Of a stretch of DNA of 64,000 nt, positions 10,437-21,285 are shown in pieces. The DNA is from Blastobasis lacticolella. Taxonomy: Eukaryota; Arthropoda; Insecta; Lepidoptera; Blastobasidae. The notes under the pieces are model-generated. The model did no database searches, was not told the origin of the DNA, and saw only the letters and a list, made by a program, of their open reading frames with translations. A program made the position numbers and the translations under genes. The stretch lies in NCBI GenBank assembly GCA_905147135.1, contig LR990060.1:7394001-7458000 (forward strand), in the 5' to 3' direction. How positions within the stretch are numbered: the first letter of the stretch is position 1; every line of letters begins with the position of its first letter.

Positions 10437-10638
10437 AATCCTTGACCGTTATTTGAAGCTTACTAGTTTGAGATAGGCCCCTATCTGTTTTCCGCTACCG
10501 CTTTGCCTTTCTCTTTCCATTTATATCTCTGTCCCGCTCATCACCCCCGCTCGGCGGTCCCCACCAGGCAGCCGCGACCGGTCTGAGGAACCACGGTCTG
10601 CGGTCGGCTTGCTTCATTGTGTCGAAAGCTTCAAATAA
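10437..10638 (+). repeat. Terminal repeat T of DIRS copy 2 (outer part)
   Basis: About 200 bp matching 1420-1560 on the same strand and 6255-6440 inverted. It stops at TCAAATAA (10631-10638), which is duplicated beyond the RTE insertion at 11899-11906; the repeat resumes there with GGTAAGTATTTAATGTG. Confidence 0.7.
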
Positions 10639-11898
10639 TAATCATCATCATCATCATCTCGGCGTTAAATCCCGGTTGCGCCCCCGCTACACGCGGGTGC
10701 TCGGGGTCCGCCTTCCTGCTATGTCTAGTCCACTTTGCTCGGTCTTCGGCATCCCTCATAGTGAGTCCGTTGGCACGCATGTCACTCTTAACGACGTCCA
10801 GCCATCGCTTCTTGGGCCGGCCTCTCCTTCTCGTACCTGGTGGGGGCGGCATGGCCAGAAATCTGTTCCCCACATAATTTGCCGATCTGCGCAAGACGTG
10901 GCCATACCATCGAAGGCGACACTCCTGTAGCTTATCTGCGATGTCACAGACACGAAGGCTACCTCGGATGTGGGCGCTCCGCACGCGATCTTTGCGGGAA
11001 ACCCCACACATCCACCGCAGCATCTTCATTTCCGTGACTCGCAACTCCTGCGTGTGTCGCTCTAGTAGAGGCCAAGTCTCGCTGCCGTATAAGAGAACAG
11101 GTCTAATAATGGACTTGTAGACTTGTTGTACTTAGTACCGACCCCAGGTATCTGGCCTGATCCGTTCGTTTGACCTCCTCTTCACCTATGCGGATGGGTA
11201 GGGGGTCTGTACTGTTGCAAGCCATGTACTCTGTCTTCGCCACATTTATCTTCAGACCGCTGTTCTCAAGCGACTCCTTCCACTTTTCCACCCGTTGGAC
11301 AAGACGCCCCTTGTCAGAGTCTGTCAACGCGATATCGTCAGCATACATGAGTAGCCACGGAGGTACCTCATGATAGTCTCGGATGCTGTCTGACAGTACG
11401 TCTAATATCACGTTGAACAGAAGTGGGCTGAGCACAGAGCCCTGGTGTACCCCAACGGTAATCGGGAAAGTGTTGGTATCGCCAACAGCAGTCCTAACTA
11501 TGGAATCGGAATCGCGGTACATGTCTCGGACTATGTCAATATAGGCCTCAGGTACTGACTTGGACCGCAACGCCCACCAGATCATCTCACGAGGGACACA
11601 GTCAAAGGCCTTCTGCATGTCCAGAAACAGGAAATACAGGGGCGTGTTCCTTGATCTGTATCCCTCCATGAGAGTTCTTAGGGCAAATACGGGGTCCATG
11701 GTCCCACAACCCGGCCGGAACCCATACTGACAATCCGAGATTGTACACTCCCGTCGGATTCGAGAGTCCACAATGCGTTCGAAGAGCTTCATGGTGTGAG
11801 ACATCACCTTTATACCGCGGTAGTTGGTACACTCCCGCACTGAACCCTTACCCTTAAAGACTGGGGTAATTATACTCAGCCTCCATTGGTTTGGTATC
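10639..11898 (-). mobile_element. 5'-truncated RTE-clade LINE
   Basis: A non-LTR retrotransposon inserted into the DIRS terminal repeat. The 8-bp direct repeat TCAAATAA flanks it on both sides. Its 3' end, at the low coordinate, is an (ATG)n microsatellite, the signature of RTE elements. The 5' part is missing, as usual for target-primed reverse transcription, so only the C-terminal reverse transcriptase and tail remain. Confidence 0.85.
10640..11840 (-). pseudogene. RTE reverse transcriptase, C-terminal part (broken)
   Basis: From 11840 downward the frame reads NYRGIKVMSHTMKLFERI, then GFRPGCGTMD, the motif A block FLFLDMQKAFDCVPRE, GVHQGSVLSPLLFNV and the catalytic LLMYADDIAL (near 11345-11320). 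A frame break near 11100-11045 is followed by the RTE tail: RLRWYGHVLRR and RRGRPKKRWLDVVK, ending DRAKWTRHSRKADP near 10680. The endonuclease domain is absent. Confidence 0.85.
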
Positions 11899-12264
11899 TC
11901 AAATAAGGTAAGTATTTAATGTGTTTTATTTTCAGGTAAAACACCGTTATTAAATCCTTGACCGTTATTTGAAGCTTAATAGTTTGAGACGTGTTTGTTA
12001 TCGCCTGGTGATGGGGACGCCAAGGTAAAGGTTTAGTACCTAAATATATATAGGTGTACTGTAGTTATGTAAGTATAGAGATACCTAGATTACGAATAGG
12101 TATGTAAAATGCTTTGGATTCCATAGGTAAGTAACTATGAGGTTATAAACTTTTTATGGAATAAATTGATTAATGCTTTGGATTCCATAAGTAAGTAACT
12201 ATGAGGTTATAAACTTTTTAGGGAATAAATTGATTAATACTTAACTTATAAGGGTGAGAAATTA
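11899..12264 (-). repeat. DIRS copy 2 distal region with a 64-bp tandem duplication
   Basis: Reverse complement of 5946-6230. A unit starting GCTTTGGATTCCATA is present twice in direct tandem (12111-12174 and 12175-12238) with only two or three differences; copy 1 has it once (near 6010-5960). The copy ends at AAGGGTGAG, where a LINE tail is inserted. Confidence 0.7.
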
Positions 12265-14189
12265 CACGGTTTCAAAAACAAGTTGAAAGTACATGTCCTG
12301 AGTGCACAACTAAATTCTTAACCAGCTTAAACATTACTTAACTACGGAAGGGTGTTACACTAATATCCTTATATATAAAACTTTGCTCAATGTGGTACCC
12401 CCAGGTAGAATTAATTATGTACATAACTAAGTTGGACATGACATTGCATTATTTTTAAATATTTTGACATACCCACAAATATATTATCTTAAGTATATTT
12501 TATTTTTTCTGAATTTGTAATATTTATCAATCATTTAATTATTGAAATTATGACTTTCCCGTATAATTTATTACCATCAGACCTATAATTCAATTAGTTA
12601 TGATTATTTATGTAGTTTTGACATACCTTCGTGGTGCAATTCTGTAACAGTAACTATCGGTGGTTCACAATAACGGGTGAATAACGCGGTGGATGAACAT
12701 TGAATGACGGGCAAACGACACGTTGGAGGGAGATGGAGTATATCCAGCTTTGTTTGTGTCTCATAGCGGAAAGGCATTTCACCTGACACGTACACACATT
12801 ATATACATTTATTTAAGTATATATTATAATTTATTAATACATTATTATTCTTATTATATTAGTTTATTGTATTCACATTATATTTATTGACTGTAGGCAA
12901 TGATAGACGCACGTACTAGGGGGTAGCAGTCCGTACCTCACTCCGCGGGACCCGCGGAAGACCAGCGCCGCGGCTTTGGCCGCGGCTCATGCTGAGCGAG
13001 GTCCCTTTATCAACTGGGAGGGCCACAGCACGGCAATGCCAACTCGACATTTTTATAATGGCAAAAATTTGTTTGTAATTTGATGTGTTGATGTATATGT
13101 CTTTTTCTTTTTTTGTTTATGTTGTGTTGTGACCAGTGGCGTAGCGTGCCCTTCGGGGGCCCCGTATCAATAGTTATGTAGGGGGCCCCCTAGCAGATAC
13201 CTCCAACTACGGGGGGGGGGGTACTAATGTGTTACTTAAATCCTAGTCTCAGCTTAAGTCAATAAATGGACTAGCATAGCGAGCTCTACATTTGTGTGAA
13301 AATAGACTAACAGTCAGGTTCGCAAGGCTAGGTAGGGCTAGGAATTTTTGATATATTGGCCTTTGGCTTGGCTATATTATTACCTTGCGCGATTATAACT
13401 TATATCATTGAATGAGCGAGCGCAGCGAGCTCGAAATTTTTTTAACTTATCCATTAAAACCTTGCGCGATTTAAATAAAAAATTCCGTAAAATCAGCAAT
13501 ATGTCGATAGCGCCGGGCTATGTCAACGAGATTATATAATAAAATCAACTTCGCGAACAGTTAATGAGCGTAAGAACTCGAAATTTCTTGATATTTTGGC
13601 TATCAAAACGTTCCATTATTAACTTGAAAACAGACAAATTCTAAGATTGATTGCAAATGAGCCAAGACGATTATGCGTGTGGGCCAAGATTATTATAAAC
13701 AAGGTCGATATGACCCGTATAGGAAAGAACGGAGTAAGGAGATTCTTAAGCCTTTGGTGCTACCGAGAGTGTTGAAAATATGAAATTTTCAATATGAGAT
13801 CAAAATTGTTGCTATTTTTGGCATCTGATAAACGAGTGCGCGTGGAGGGCACTACGTTGTCTTGTTATTTTTTTTAATACAAATGATAAATATCTCTTAA
13901 ACGAAAGGTGAAATGAAAACGGATTGTATCACTTGATTTCAATTGTCTTTTTTGCGGAGGGGGGCGCCGACCCTGGTCTGAAATTCTATAAAATAATTAT
14001 TTTTATCGGGAAATAGAGAAAGTTTAACTGAAATTATAGACAACGAGTTTTTGCTTATACACGTTTGGGGGCCCCTATAGCCCGGGGGCCCCGTATAATT
14101 GATACGGCAGATACGGCGGTAGCTACGCCCCTGGTTGTGACGTTTCTAGTTATAATAAATGAGTTATTATTATTATTATTATTATTATG
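12265..14189 (+). mobile_element. 5'-truncated LINE tail with (TTA)n end, split by hAT
   Basis: It interrupts sequence that is continuous in DIRS copy 1 (the 5940-5955 junction). The first 60 bp resemble the end of a LINE ORF; most of the rest is non-coding 3' sequence, including a G+C-rich block near 12940-13040. It ends in ATAATAAATGAG and (TTA)n at 14160-14187. TGAG occurs at both junctions and may be the target duplication. It is interrupted by the hAT element at 13134. Confidence 0.55.
13134..14133 (+). mobile_element. Non-autonomous hAT element, 1000 bp
   Basis: The ends are CAGTGGCGTAGCGTGCCC and its imperfect inverse ending GTAGCTACGCCCCTG, the CAGNG-type terminus of hAT transposons. 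A perfect 8-bp target duplication GTTGTGAC flanks it (13126-13133 and 14134-14141), the size hAT transposases make. The subterminal parts are rich in GGGGCCCC. No transposase frame is present, so it needed an enzyme from elsewhere. Confidence 0.9.
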
Positions 14190-15150
14190 ATGAGCATATT
14201 ATTTTCAAACAGGATCAGGCAAATAATTCAATGGTAGTTATTTAATAATTCAGAACATAAAAATAATTTGATATTTACTTCTTAATTCCCTTAATTAACT
14301 GGGTTAAACAAGCTTGTAACCTTATTAATATTGGCAGGAGTTTGCATTATCTCCCGTCGGTAGAAAGGGAAAAATTATAACCCGACTTCCAGTTACCACG
14401 AGACATTATTTCGTCGACTGGGACATTATCCGACCAATTCTTCGAGAGGCTATTGCTGTACGTGAAACTCCTTTAGGGTGACCCCTGGTAGATATAAATT
14501 GACATGTAGATTTAGCGGTCCTGCGCCTGTCTATAGCAAGGTTCACTAAGTGGTTTATCCAAAATACAGGGTACCAAATTTTTATTAACAGGAATTAAAA
14601 AAAAATTCCAGCCTGACTGTCTGTAGTTAGCGTTGTCGGTTTTCGAACCAAATATTTGCCATAACATTACGCTGTTATCTTGAATGAGGTGATCTGAATC
14701 ATTGGCCAATAGCGATAAATCGTGGACACGTCTGCCAGAGCATAAAAGTAATAATGTAGCCGTACGTACACAGAAAATAGACTGTTTTCATCAGGTGCTT
14801 TTACGCTTAAGTATGTACACACGATGTCAATGTCCCAAATTGGTTGCTTCCGAAGTAAAGGTTTCATTATAAATCTTAAATAAATCATAAAAATCTTTAT
14901 TAAGGCAATTGATTTAAAGATGTGTTTGACAAGTGTGTGGGAACTCAATGACTCCGTACTTTCTGCATTGCATAAAGTAGCAGAGTTCTACAAAAGTATT
15001 GTGTAATAAGACAATCCGTGGTAAAGGTGTAAGTCAGCGAAAAAAGAAAAACTAGGATAGGTCCGGTTGGAATTAGCGGATTCACTGAAGATTTCGTAGC
15101 CCAACTAAGCCATCTTTTCCATGCTACATAGTAAGTCTTGCCTGTAGATG
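14190..15150 (-). pseudogene. DIRS tyrosine recombinase, copy 2 (broken)
   Basis: Inverted partner of 4640-5480 and 5810-5945. The minus-strand frames contain SDHLIQDNSVMLWQIFGSKT and SSHTLVKHIFKSIAL, nearly identical to copy 1. Stops, a small insertion near 14860-14890 and frame changes destroy it. The N-terminal start near 15140 is where homology ends; the gag and RT regions are absent here, so the copy is truncated. Confidence 0.75.
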
Positions 15151-15310
15151 CACGTCAAGATAATTTCAATACTTTCCCTTTTGTCTGTTGTTATCTGTGT
15201 ACTGTTTTTCCTTTGTTTTTTTTTCCCTGTTCTTGTTTTTTTTTCCTCTCCCGTTTATCACTTCTTTTTTTTCTTTTGTGTGACCTGTTTAGTAGGTTTG
15301 TATCGCCCTG

Positions 15311-15469
15311 AGGGCCTATCGGCTATCTCAGTGGACAACTGAAGTTGACATAAAAAATCTGACACTACTCTAATTTGGTAGACGCTATTGCCAGTTTTCA
15401 ACGTAGATGACGTGGTGTAGAATTATCTAGTGTCAAATACAGTTGTCAACTGAGTTAGCCAATAGCCCC
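15311..15469. mobile_element. Short MITE-like inverted repeat element
   Basis: About 30-bp imperfect inverted ends: the left end contains GGCTATCTCAGTGGACAACTG and the right end CAGTTGTCAACTGAGTTAGCC. Total length is about 160 bp with no ORF. No target duplication is clear. Confidence 0.55.
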
Positions 15470-16495
15470 GCTGGTCTGGTTGCGGTTCGTTCATCCTTCT
15501 AATTTTCCCCTTTGTTGAAATTCTTGCCAAGTATAAAAGATATATTTTGGGTTCACCGAGTTTCCCCATTGTCTGGTCATGTTTCCTTTTTCCCCGTTGT
15601 TTTTATTGTGCTGGTCACCTCGTTGGCCACCTGTGCGCTGCCTTCGTGCGGTGTATTTATATATTGTTTTCCTTTTGCGGATAGTTGCGAAATTTTTCTT
15701 GACTCGTTTTTGGTCTGTTAATGGCGGCGCGTTAGCGGTGGAATTTTTGTTCTGTCGGTTATTGTCTTCTTTGTGGCGGGTGTGCCCTCTCATGGTGGCT
15801 CGATGAACTAATGTTGAACTGATTAATGTTACGATGCAAGATATCTCCGAATCCCGTTCTGATTATGGATTTTGTTTTGTTGTCACTTTCTCTCGTCTAT
15901 TTTACGGTCTGGAGAAATATGGAGACAGCCTGTTGGTATGCTAGGTATGTTGTCGTAGCTGTACCGATAATGAGTGTCCTGATGTGATCCCTTCTGGTTT
16001 GCATGTGCCTCCCGTGCTGATAATCACTTTTGGTTATTATTATGGAACTTTTTTTTTCCTCTCATGATGTGCTTCGCGTGCCCGGTTGTACCTCGTTTTT
16101 ATCCCATTGTGGTTGCCGCTGTCGATATTTGCCATGTTTTTCGATGTTGTGAGGATCCACCGTAATCGGTTGTTGCGCTCCATAGTAAAATGAGGCGTGA
16201 TTAGATGTAAGATGTTGTTACGTTTCGCTTGTCGACCTGTCCTGTTGTTGTCCTTCCCATTTTGTCCACTTGTTCACCGTATTTTCTCGTTATTCCCGAC
16301 CTTTAGTTGTGGTTTTGTTGTATGTTGTCCGTACTCCCTGAGGTTAGTCTGACCGAATAAACCTTGGTTCGGTGGTCTTCGGCGAGATTTTATGGTATTA
16401 TTTTATGATAGTCCCTGGGCGCGCCTGTTGTTTTGTGTTGGCAATTGAATTTTCCGTTGCTTTTATTCTCAAAATTCGTGTAGGCATTCGGATCT
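15470..16495 (-). other. Strand-asymmetric A-rich (minus) region, probable retroelement leader
   Basis: About 1 kb that is very T/G-rich on plus and so A/C-rich on minus, unlike its neighbours. On minus a 100-codon frame (15793-15491) starts in a good GCCACCATG context and is rich in Lys, Arg, Asn and Gln (e.g. RKRKTIYKYTARRQR); I see no known domain. Such A-rich strands are usual for LTR-retrotransposon or LINE ORF1 RNA. The call is uncertain. Confidence 0.35.
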
Positions 16496-16499
16496 TGTC

Positions 16500-16985
16500 A
16501 CCAAGTTGCCGAAAATAAATATACATTGCAAAGGCGGGCTTATCCCACAATGAGATTTCTTCCAGCTAACCTTACCTTGGATAGTCCGAAATGAGCTTTT
16601 TAACGAGCGGTGGCAGCAATATCGAGTAATGTGCAAATTTTAAGTAATCTACAATGTTTAATACTGTATACCACATAAATATACGAGTACTATAGGTACC
16701 ATAAAAACTAAACTATAATATAATACTATAATATATACCTAATATACTACAAATATATAATAATAAAATGAAATAAAATAAGGCTCTATTGAATACTGAG
16801 GAAGTGCTTCTTCAAACTTTCCTTAAAGGAGCATGATGTCCGAGAATTTTGAATGTCTTCCGGTAGTGTGTTTCACAGGCGCGCAGCAAACACCCGGAAT
16901 AACTTTCCGTAACACAGTTCAGCGAACTGTGAGACGGAATCGACGGAATCGGGAGTAGAAGTTCCCTGTGGGGTCGTAATCGGGG
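16500..16985 (-). mobile_element. LINE 2, 3' end (left part of the split copy)
   Basis: On the minus strand the frames near 16950-16790 read SQFAELCYGKLFRVFAARL and, after a frame change, an FKESLKKHFLS-like terminus, typical of the end of a CR1-like ORF2. Near 16500-16560 the tail includes GGGATAAGCCCGCCTTTGC. The upstream part of this LINE resumes at 19137 beyond the nested element. Confidence 0.6.
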
Positions 16986-16986
16986 A

Positions 16987-19056
16987 TTGGCGGGTGGACA
17001 GTATCTGAGCATCTCTGTAGTCCGCCTCGGCGGCAAGAGCCAGCCCTGGTATGACAGGCCTAGTGCTGAGGCAACTCGCCTCAAGCAGGATGCATTTCGT
17101 GCCTGGACAATGGCTCGGGCCCATAAGGACCCTAACACCCACAATTTGAGGAAAAAGTATAATACTGTATCGAGGTCTACAAAGAGGATAATGGCTGGAG
17201 CAAAATTCAAGTTTATTGGTGGAATTGGGGAGAGACTAATCAGCTACCCATCTGGGAGTCGTGCTTTTTGGTCTCTCTCCAAAGCTGTTGAGGGGAACTT
17301 TTGTCGGACTTCTTTTCCACCTTTGCGCAAGCCGGATGACCTATTGGCCCACACGGCAAAGGAGAAAGCCGATCTCTTGGGTAATCTCTTTGCCAAAAAC
17401 TCAAATCTGGATGATGGGGGAGCTGCACCGCCTACCATCTCGCGGTGTGAGGGCAGCATGCCCGAAGTTCGTTTCACCCAAAAAATTATAAGACGTGTGC
17501 TTCTCTCCCTAGACATCCGGAAGTCCAGTGGGCCTGACGGCATTCCGGCTATTGTTCTAAAAAAATGTGCTCCCGAGTTGTCTCCCGTGCTAATGCGCTT
17601 ATTCGAGCTTTCCTATACCTCTGGAACGGTGCCGTCTTCGTGGAAGCTAGCCCTTCTGCATCCGATACCCAAGAAGGGTGATAATTCAGACCCATCAAAT
17701 TACAGGCCTATAGCGGTAACCTCCTTGCTCTCTAAGGTGATGGAGCGGGTTATTAATATCCAGCTCCTCGGATACCTAGAGGACCACCAGCTGATTAGTG
17801 ACCGTCAATATGGCTTTCGCCATGGTCGCTCAGCTGGTGACCTTCTGGTGTACCTAACGCACCGGTGGGCTGAGGCCGTCGAGAGCAAGGGGGAGGCTCT
17901 GGCTGTCAGTCTTGACATAGCCAAGGCATTTGATCGGGTCTGGCACAGGGCACTTCTATCAAAACTCCCGAAGTACGGTATCCCCGAGGGGCTCTGCAAT
18001 TGGGTATCCAGCTTCCTGTCTGGACGGAACATCCAAGTCGTTGTCGATGGATGCTGCTCCGATACCAAGACTATAAATGCTGGAGTACCCCAAGGTTCAG
18101 TACTATCTCCCACGCTGTTTCTTCTGCATATCAATGATATGCTGAATATCCCCAGTATTCATTGTTATGCGGATGACAGTACGGGAGATGTTAGTTATAC
18201 TGGCCGAGCGAATGTCCCTCGTTCCGAGGTGTCGGAGAGCCGAATTAGACTTGTGTCGAATATCGAACATTCCTTGGAGCAAGTTGCTCAGTGGGGCAGA
18301 CTAAACCTAGTCCAATTCAACCCCTTGAAGACACAGGTCTGCGCATTTTCCGCCAAAAAAGATCCCTTTGACATAGTGCCGCAGTTTCAAGGAACACCCC
18401 TTTCCATCTCAAAAAGTATTGGGATCCTCGGTGTCGACATATCGGATAGCGTGCGATTCCGGAGTCACCTGGAAGGCAAGGCCAAACTAGCTTCGAAAAA
18501 GCTTGGAGTGCTTAACCGGTCCAAGCGATACTTCACCCCGGGGCAGCGCCTGCTGCTGTACAAGGCACAAGTGCGGCCACATATGGAGTATTGTTCCCAT
18601 CTTTGGGCCGGCGAAACTGCCGACCTGCTTAATCCTCTAGACTCCGTACAGAGACGCGCTGTACGAATTGTCGATGATCCCATACTAACACGCAAGTTGG
18701 AACCACTGGCAAACCGAAGGGACTTTGGCTCCCTGTGTGTGTTCTATCGGCTGTACAATGGGGAGTGTTCCGAGGAACTTTTCGATCTGGTGCCCACAGC
18801 ACAATTCCGCCATCGCACCACCCGCCGTGGGCTTGGTACTCATCCTCACTACGTGGACCCTCTGTTGGTCACGACGCGAAGGTTCGAAAGAACGTTTCTC
18901 GCTCGTACGATTCGGATGTGGAATGAGCTCCCAGCCACAGTGTTTCCTTTGGACTATGACATGGGATCGTTCAAGAGGTATATTAGAGGTCTCTTCAGAG
19001 GCGGGCAACGCATCAGTGACTCCCCTGGTGTTGCTGATGTCCATAGGCGGCGGTGA
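16987..19056 (+). CDS. LINE reverse transcriptase, long intact ORF (CR1/Jockey superfamily)
   Basis: The 689-residue frame is uninterrupted. It starts inside ORF2, after the missing endonuclease; the first 15 or so residues probably come from flanking DNA. Motifs in order: SSGPDGIPAIVLKKCAPEL, NYRPIAVTSLLSKVMERV, GFRHGRSAGDLL, VSLDIAKAFDRVWH (motif A), AGVPQGSVLSPTLF, and the catalytic HCYADDS with Tyr at residue 394. The C-terminus includes YKAQVRPHMEYCSHLWAG and SVQRRAVRIVDDP, found in many lepidopteran LINEs. The family acts in the nucleus by target-primed reverse transcription. Lack of the endonuclease means this copy cannot move by itself. Confidence 0.85.
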   Translation: MAGGQYLSISVVRLGGKSQPWYDRPSAEATRLKQDAFRAWTMARAHKDPNTHNLRKKYNTVSRSTKRIMAGAKFKFIGGIGERLISYPSGSRAFWSLSKAVEGNFCRTSFPPLRKPDDLLAHTAKEKADLLGNLFAKNSNLDDGGAAPPTISRCEGSMPEVRFTQKIIRRVLLSLDIRKSSGPDGIPAIVLKKCAPELSPVLMRLFELSYTSGTVPSSWKLALLHPIPKKGDNSDPSNYRPIAVTSLLSKVMERVINIQLLGYLEDHQLISDRQYGFRHGRSAGDLLVYLTHRWAEAVESKGEALAVSLDIAKAFDRVWHRALLSKLPKYGIPEGLCNWVSSFLSGRNIQVVVDGCCSDTKTINAGVPQGSVLSPTLFLLHINDMLNIPSIHCYADDSTGDVSYTGRANVPRSEVSESRIRLVSNIEHSLEQVAQWGRLNLVQFNPLKTQVCAFSAKKDPFDIVPQFQGTPLSISKSIGILGVDISDSVRFRSHLEGKAKLASKKLGVLNRSKRYFTPGQRLLLYKAQVRPHMEYCSHLWAGETADLLNPLDSVQRRAVRIVDDPILTRKLEPLANRRDFGSLCVFYRLYNGECSEELFDLVPTAQFRHRTTRRGLGTHPHYVDPLLVTTRRFERTFLARTIRMWNELPATVFPLDYDMGSFKRYIRGLFRGGQRISDSPGVADVHRRR

Positions 19057-19129
19057 CCACTTTCCATCAGGTGGCCCGCTTGCCTGTTTGTCTGCCGTAT
19101 AACATAAAAAAAAAAAAAAAAAAAAAAAA
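16990..19129 (+). mobile_element. LINE 1, 5'-truncated, recent insertion
   Basis: This contains the intact ORF above plus a short 3' UTR (CATCAGGTGGCCCGCTTGCC, then GTATAACAT) and a pure poly(A) of about 23. It separates the two halves of the opposite-strand LINE 2 and so is younger. Decayed copies of its 3' end occur at 33633-33830, 46955-47148, 58540-58840 and 60490-60560. Confidence 0.8.
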
Positions 19130-19136
19130 TCTCGCG

Positions 19137-21265
19137 CAAATAAATAGGGGCAGTAGGATTGAAAAGGGTATTAAACAATAGCCCAAGTACATGGCATTCC
19201 CTCCGTCGACGTATATGCAGCCAATTAAATTTGCGTCTATATTCTTACACATGGTCGAACTTTCGCAGCCCAAAGACATACCTGATGCAGAGATTCTGCA
19301 ATCGCTCCAGCCGAGAGAGAAGCTCCTCAGTGGGGTCCAGGTAAGCGACATCCCCATAGTGCAAAAGCGGGAGAATGAGGAAATTCACCAAAAGTAACTT
19401 CGTATCAAAAGGCAAAAAGTGTTCCAACCTCTTTAGCGAGTGGAATGACGCAAAAGCTTTGCGGCTAACCTCACCAATGTGCGTCGACCAGGACAGAGTT
19501 TGGTCGAATATAATCCCCAGGTTCCTAACTGAGTCACTGAACTCTATGACGGTGCCATCGAAAATTAATTTCGGCTGAGCAGCACTCCTAAACTTCGAAA
19601 TAAAATGCTGGCTGCCAATCACAATCGCTTGCGACTTAGAAGCATTTACTCTTGAGTCCAAACTTTTTAGCCCGGCTCATATAGCGCAATAGTGAAGAGG
19701 TCTCTATTCAGCATCTCAACGGCAGCATCGACATCGGACAGAGGGGCAGATCTGTACAGTTGACGGTCATCTGAATAGAGGTGAAACGACGACGTTAGAG
19801 ATGATGTAATCCCATTAATAAATATGGAGAAAGGACCGCTGAAAGAATTCCCCCCTGAGGTACTCCCGCTGTTATGGAGCACCAGTCCGAGCGACAATCG
19901 CCAACCTTAACTAATTGGACCCGATCCTCGAGATTTGAACGGAACCAAGAGAGCGTAGTTTCAGTCATGTTCAGCATTCTTAGCACGACCAGCAAAATAT
20001 CATAATCGATCGTGTTGAAAACACAACTGAAATCGAGAAAAACGAGCGCTGTTAGCTCCTTCCTCTCGATGTTCAGCCGTATATCGTCTGTAATTTTTAC
20101 AAGCGCAGTGGCCGTGCTGTGCCCAGAACGGAAGCCCGACTGATACCGATTTAGAAGGTCGAATCGCAACAAATGAGAACACAAGCTACGCTGAACAAAC
20201 TTTTTTTAACTTTTGATAAAATGGGAAGGATGGAAATTGGCCGAAATTCAGCGAAAGAGGAAGGGCATGATTTTTTGACATGTGCTCGCTTCCAGAAGGA
20301 AGGAAACACCCCTGAAGACAAAGAATAATTAATCAAATGAGCTAGGAATGGAGCTAAAAACTCTTCGACAGGATTAATCATGTCAACGCTCACTCCGTCA
20401 TCACCGGTCGCTCGGGTCTTAATGGTTTTCAGCAAACTCAAAACTTCCCGATCAGAAATCTGCCCCAGGCTCAGTGGTTCGTCACAGACAACTCATTTGC
20501 TGTCCAGCTCTGATAAGGTGCTTCTCTTAATGCCAGGATCTATAACAGGAGAGGACGTGCAGAAGTGTAGGTTTAAATTATTTAGATTCATGCCTGAGGA
20601 GTCTGCCAGTCCATCCTTCCCCACTCCCAAGGATCGTAAAAACCTCCAAAGCCTCGAGGGCGGGCACTCGTCGACGGTTTTGTGGATATAACTCCGTTTA
20701 GCTGCACGGCACCGGCGATTACAGAAATTTCGTAGAGAAATATAGCTATCCCTATTCCGAGAGGAAGGGTCGTGCCGCAACTTCAACTTGGCCCTGTCCC
20801 TCTTAGCCATAAGAGCCTTTATCTCTGGTGTGAGCCAGGGTGCAGGAAAGTACTTCACTCTCACTGGTCGGACAGGTGCGCGTTTGTCGTACACTCCCAT
20901 TACAATTTAATTAAAAGCCCGAATTTTTTCGTCAATATTGTCAGCGTCAATTTGTAAGGAAAAAAACTATATGCCTCTTCATAGGTGGACGAATTTTGAA
21001 TGATGCAAAAATCAGGTCATGGGCAGAGAAGGCGGGTGCCCTAAACTGTGAATGCACTACCTGCGGATAAGATGTAACCATTAAGTCTAGAAGTGATGGT
21101 GGGCCATTATGGGGGAAATGGCAAGGAATGAAGGTCGAGTGAGTTTAAAAGTGAAAGGAGATTTTTAGAACAAGAATCATTCCTTAATAAACAAGTATTA
21201 AAGTCCCCCATAATGATTGTATGGTCATATTGAGGACGCAAATCCGCTAGCACATGTTCATGTTG
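19137..21265 (-). mobile_element. LINE 2, endonuclease to C-terminal part (decayed)
   Basis: Read on minus: an endonuclease end (HTIIMGDFN near 21230-21205), a linker (PWLTPEIKALMAKRDRAKLK near 20850), reverse transcriptase from 20441 with YQSGFRSGHSTATALVKI, FLDFSCVFNTIDYD, ITAGVPQGGILS and HLYSDDRQLY, and a C-terminal part at 19661-19245. Frameshifts separate these pieces. The 5' edge abuts Gypsy near 21265-21286; the 3' end continues at 16985 after LINE 1. Confidence 0.75.
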
Positions 21266-21285
21266 TGGTTGTGTTTGCCATTTCT

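Noticed and set aside
15148..15342. Phe-rich transmembrane protein
   Set aside because: A low-complexity T-rich strand; the opposite strand is the likely sense strand of a retroelement.
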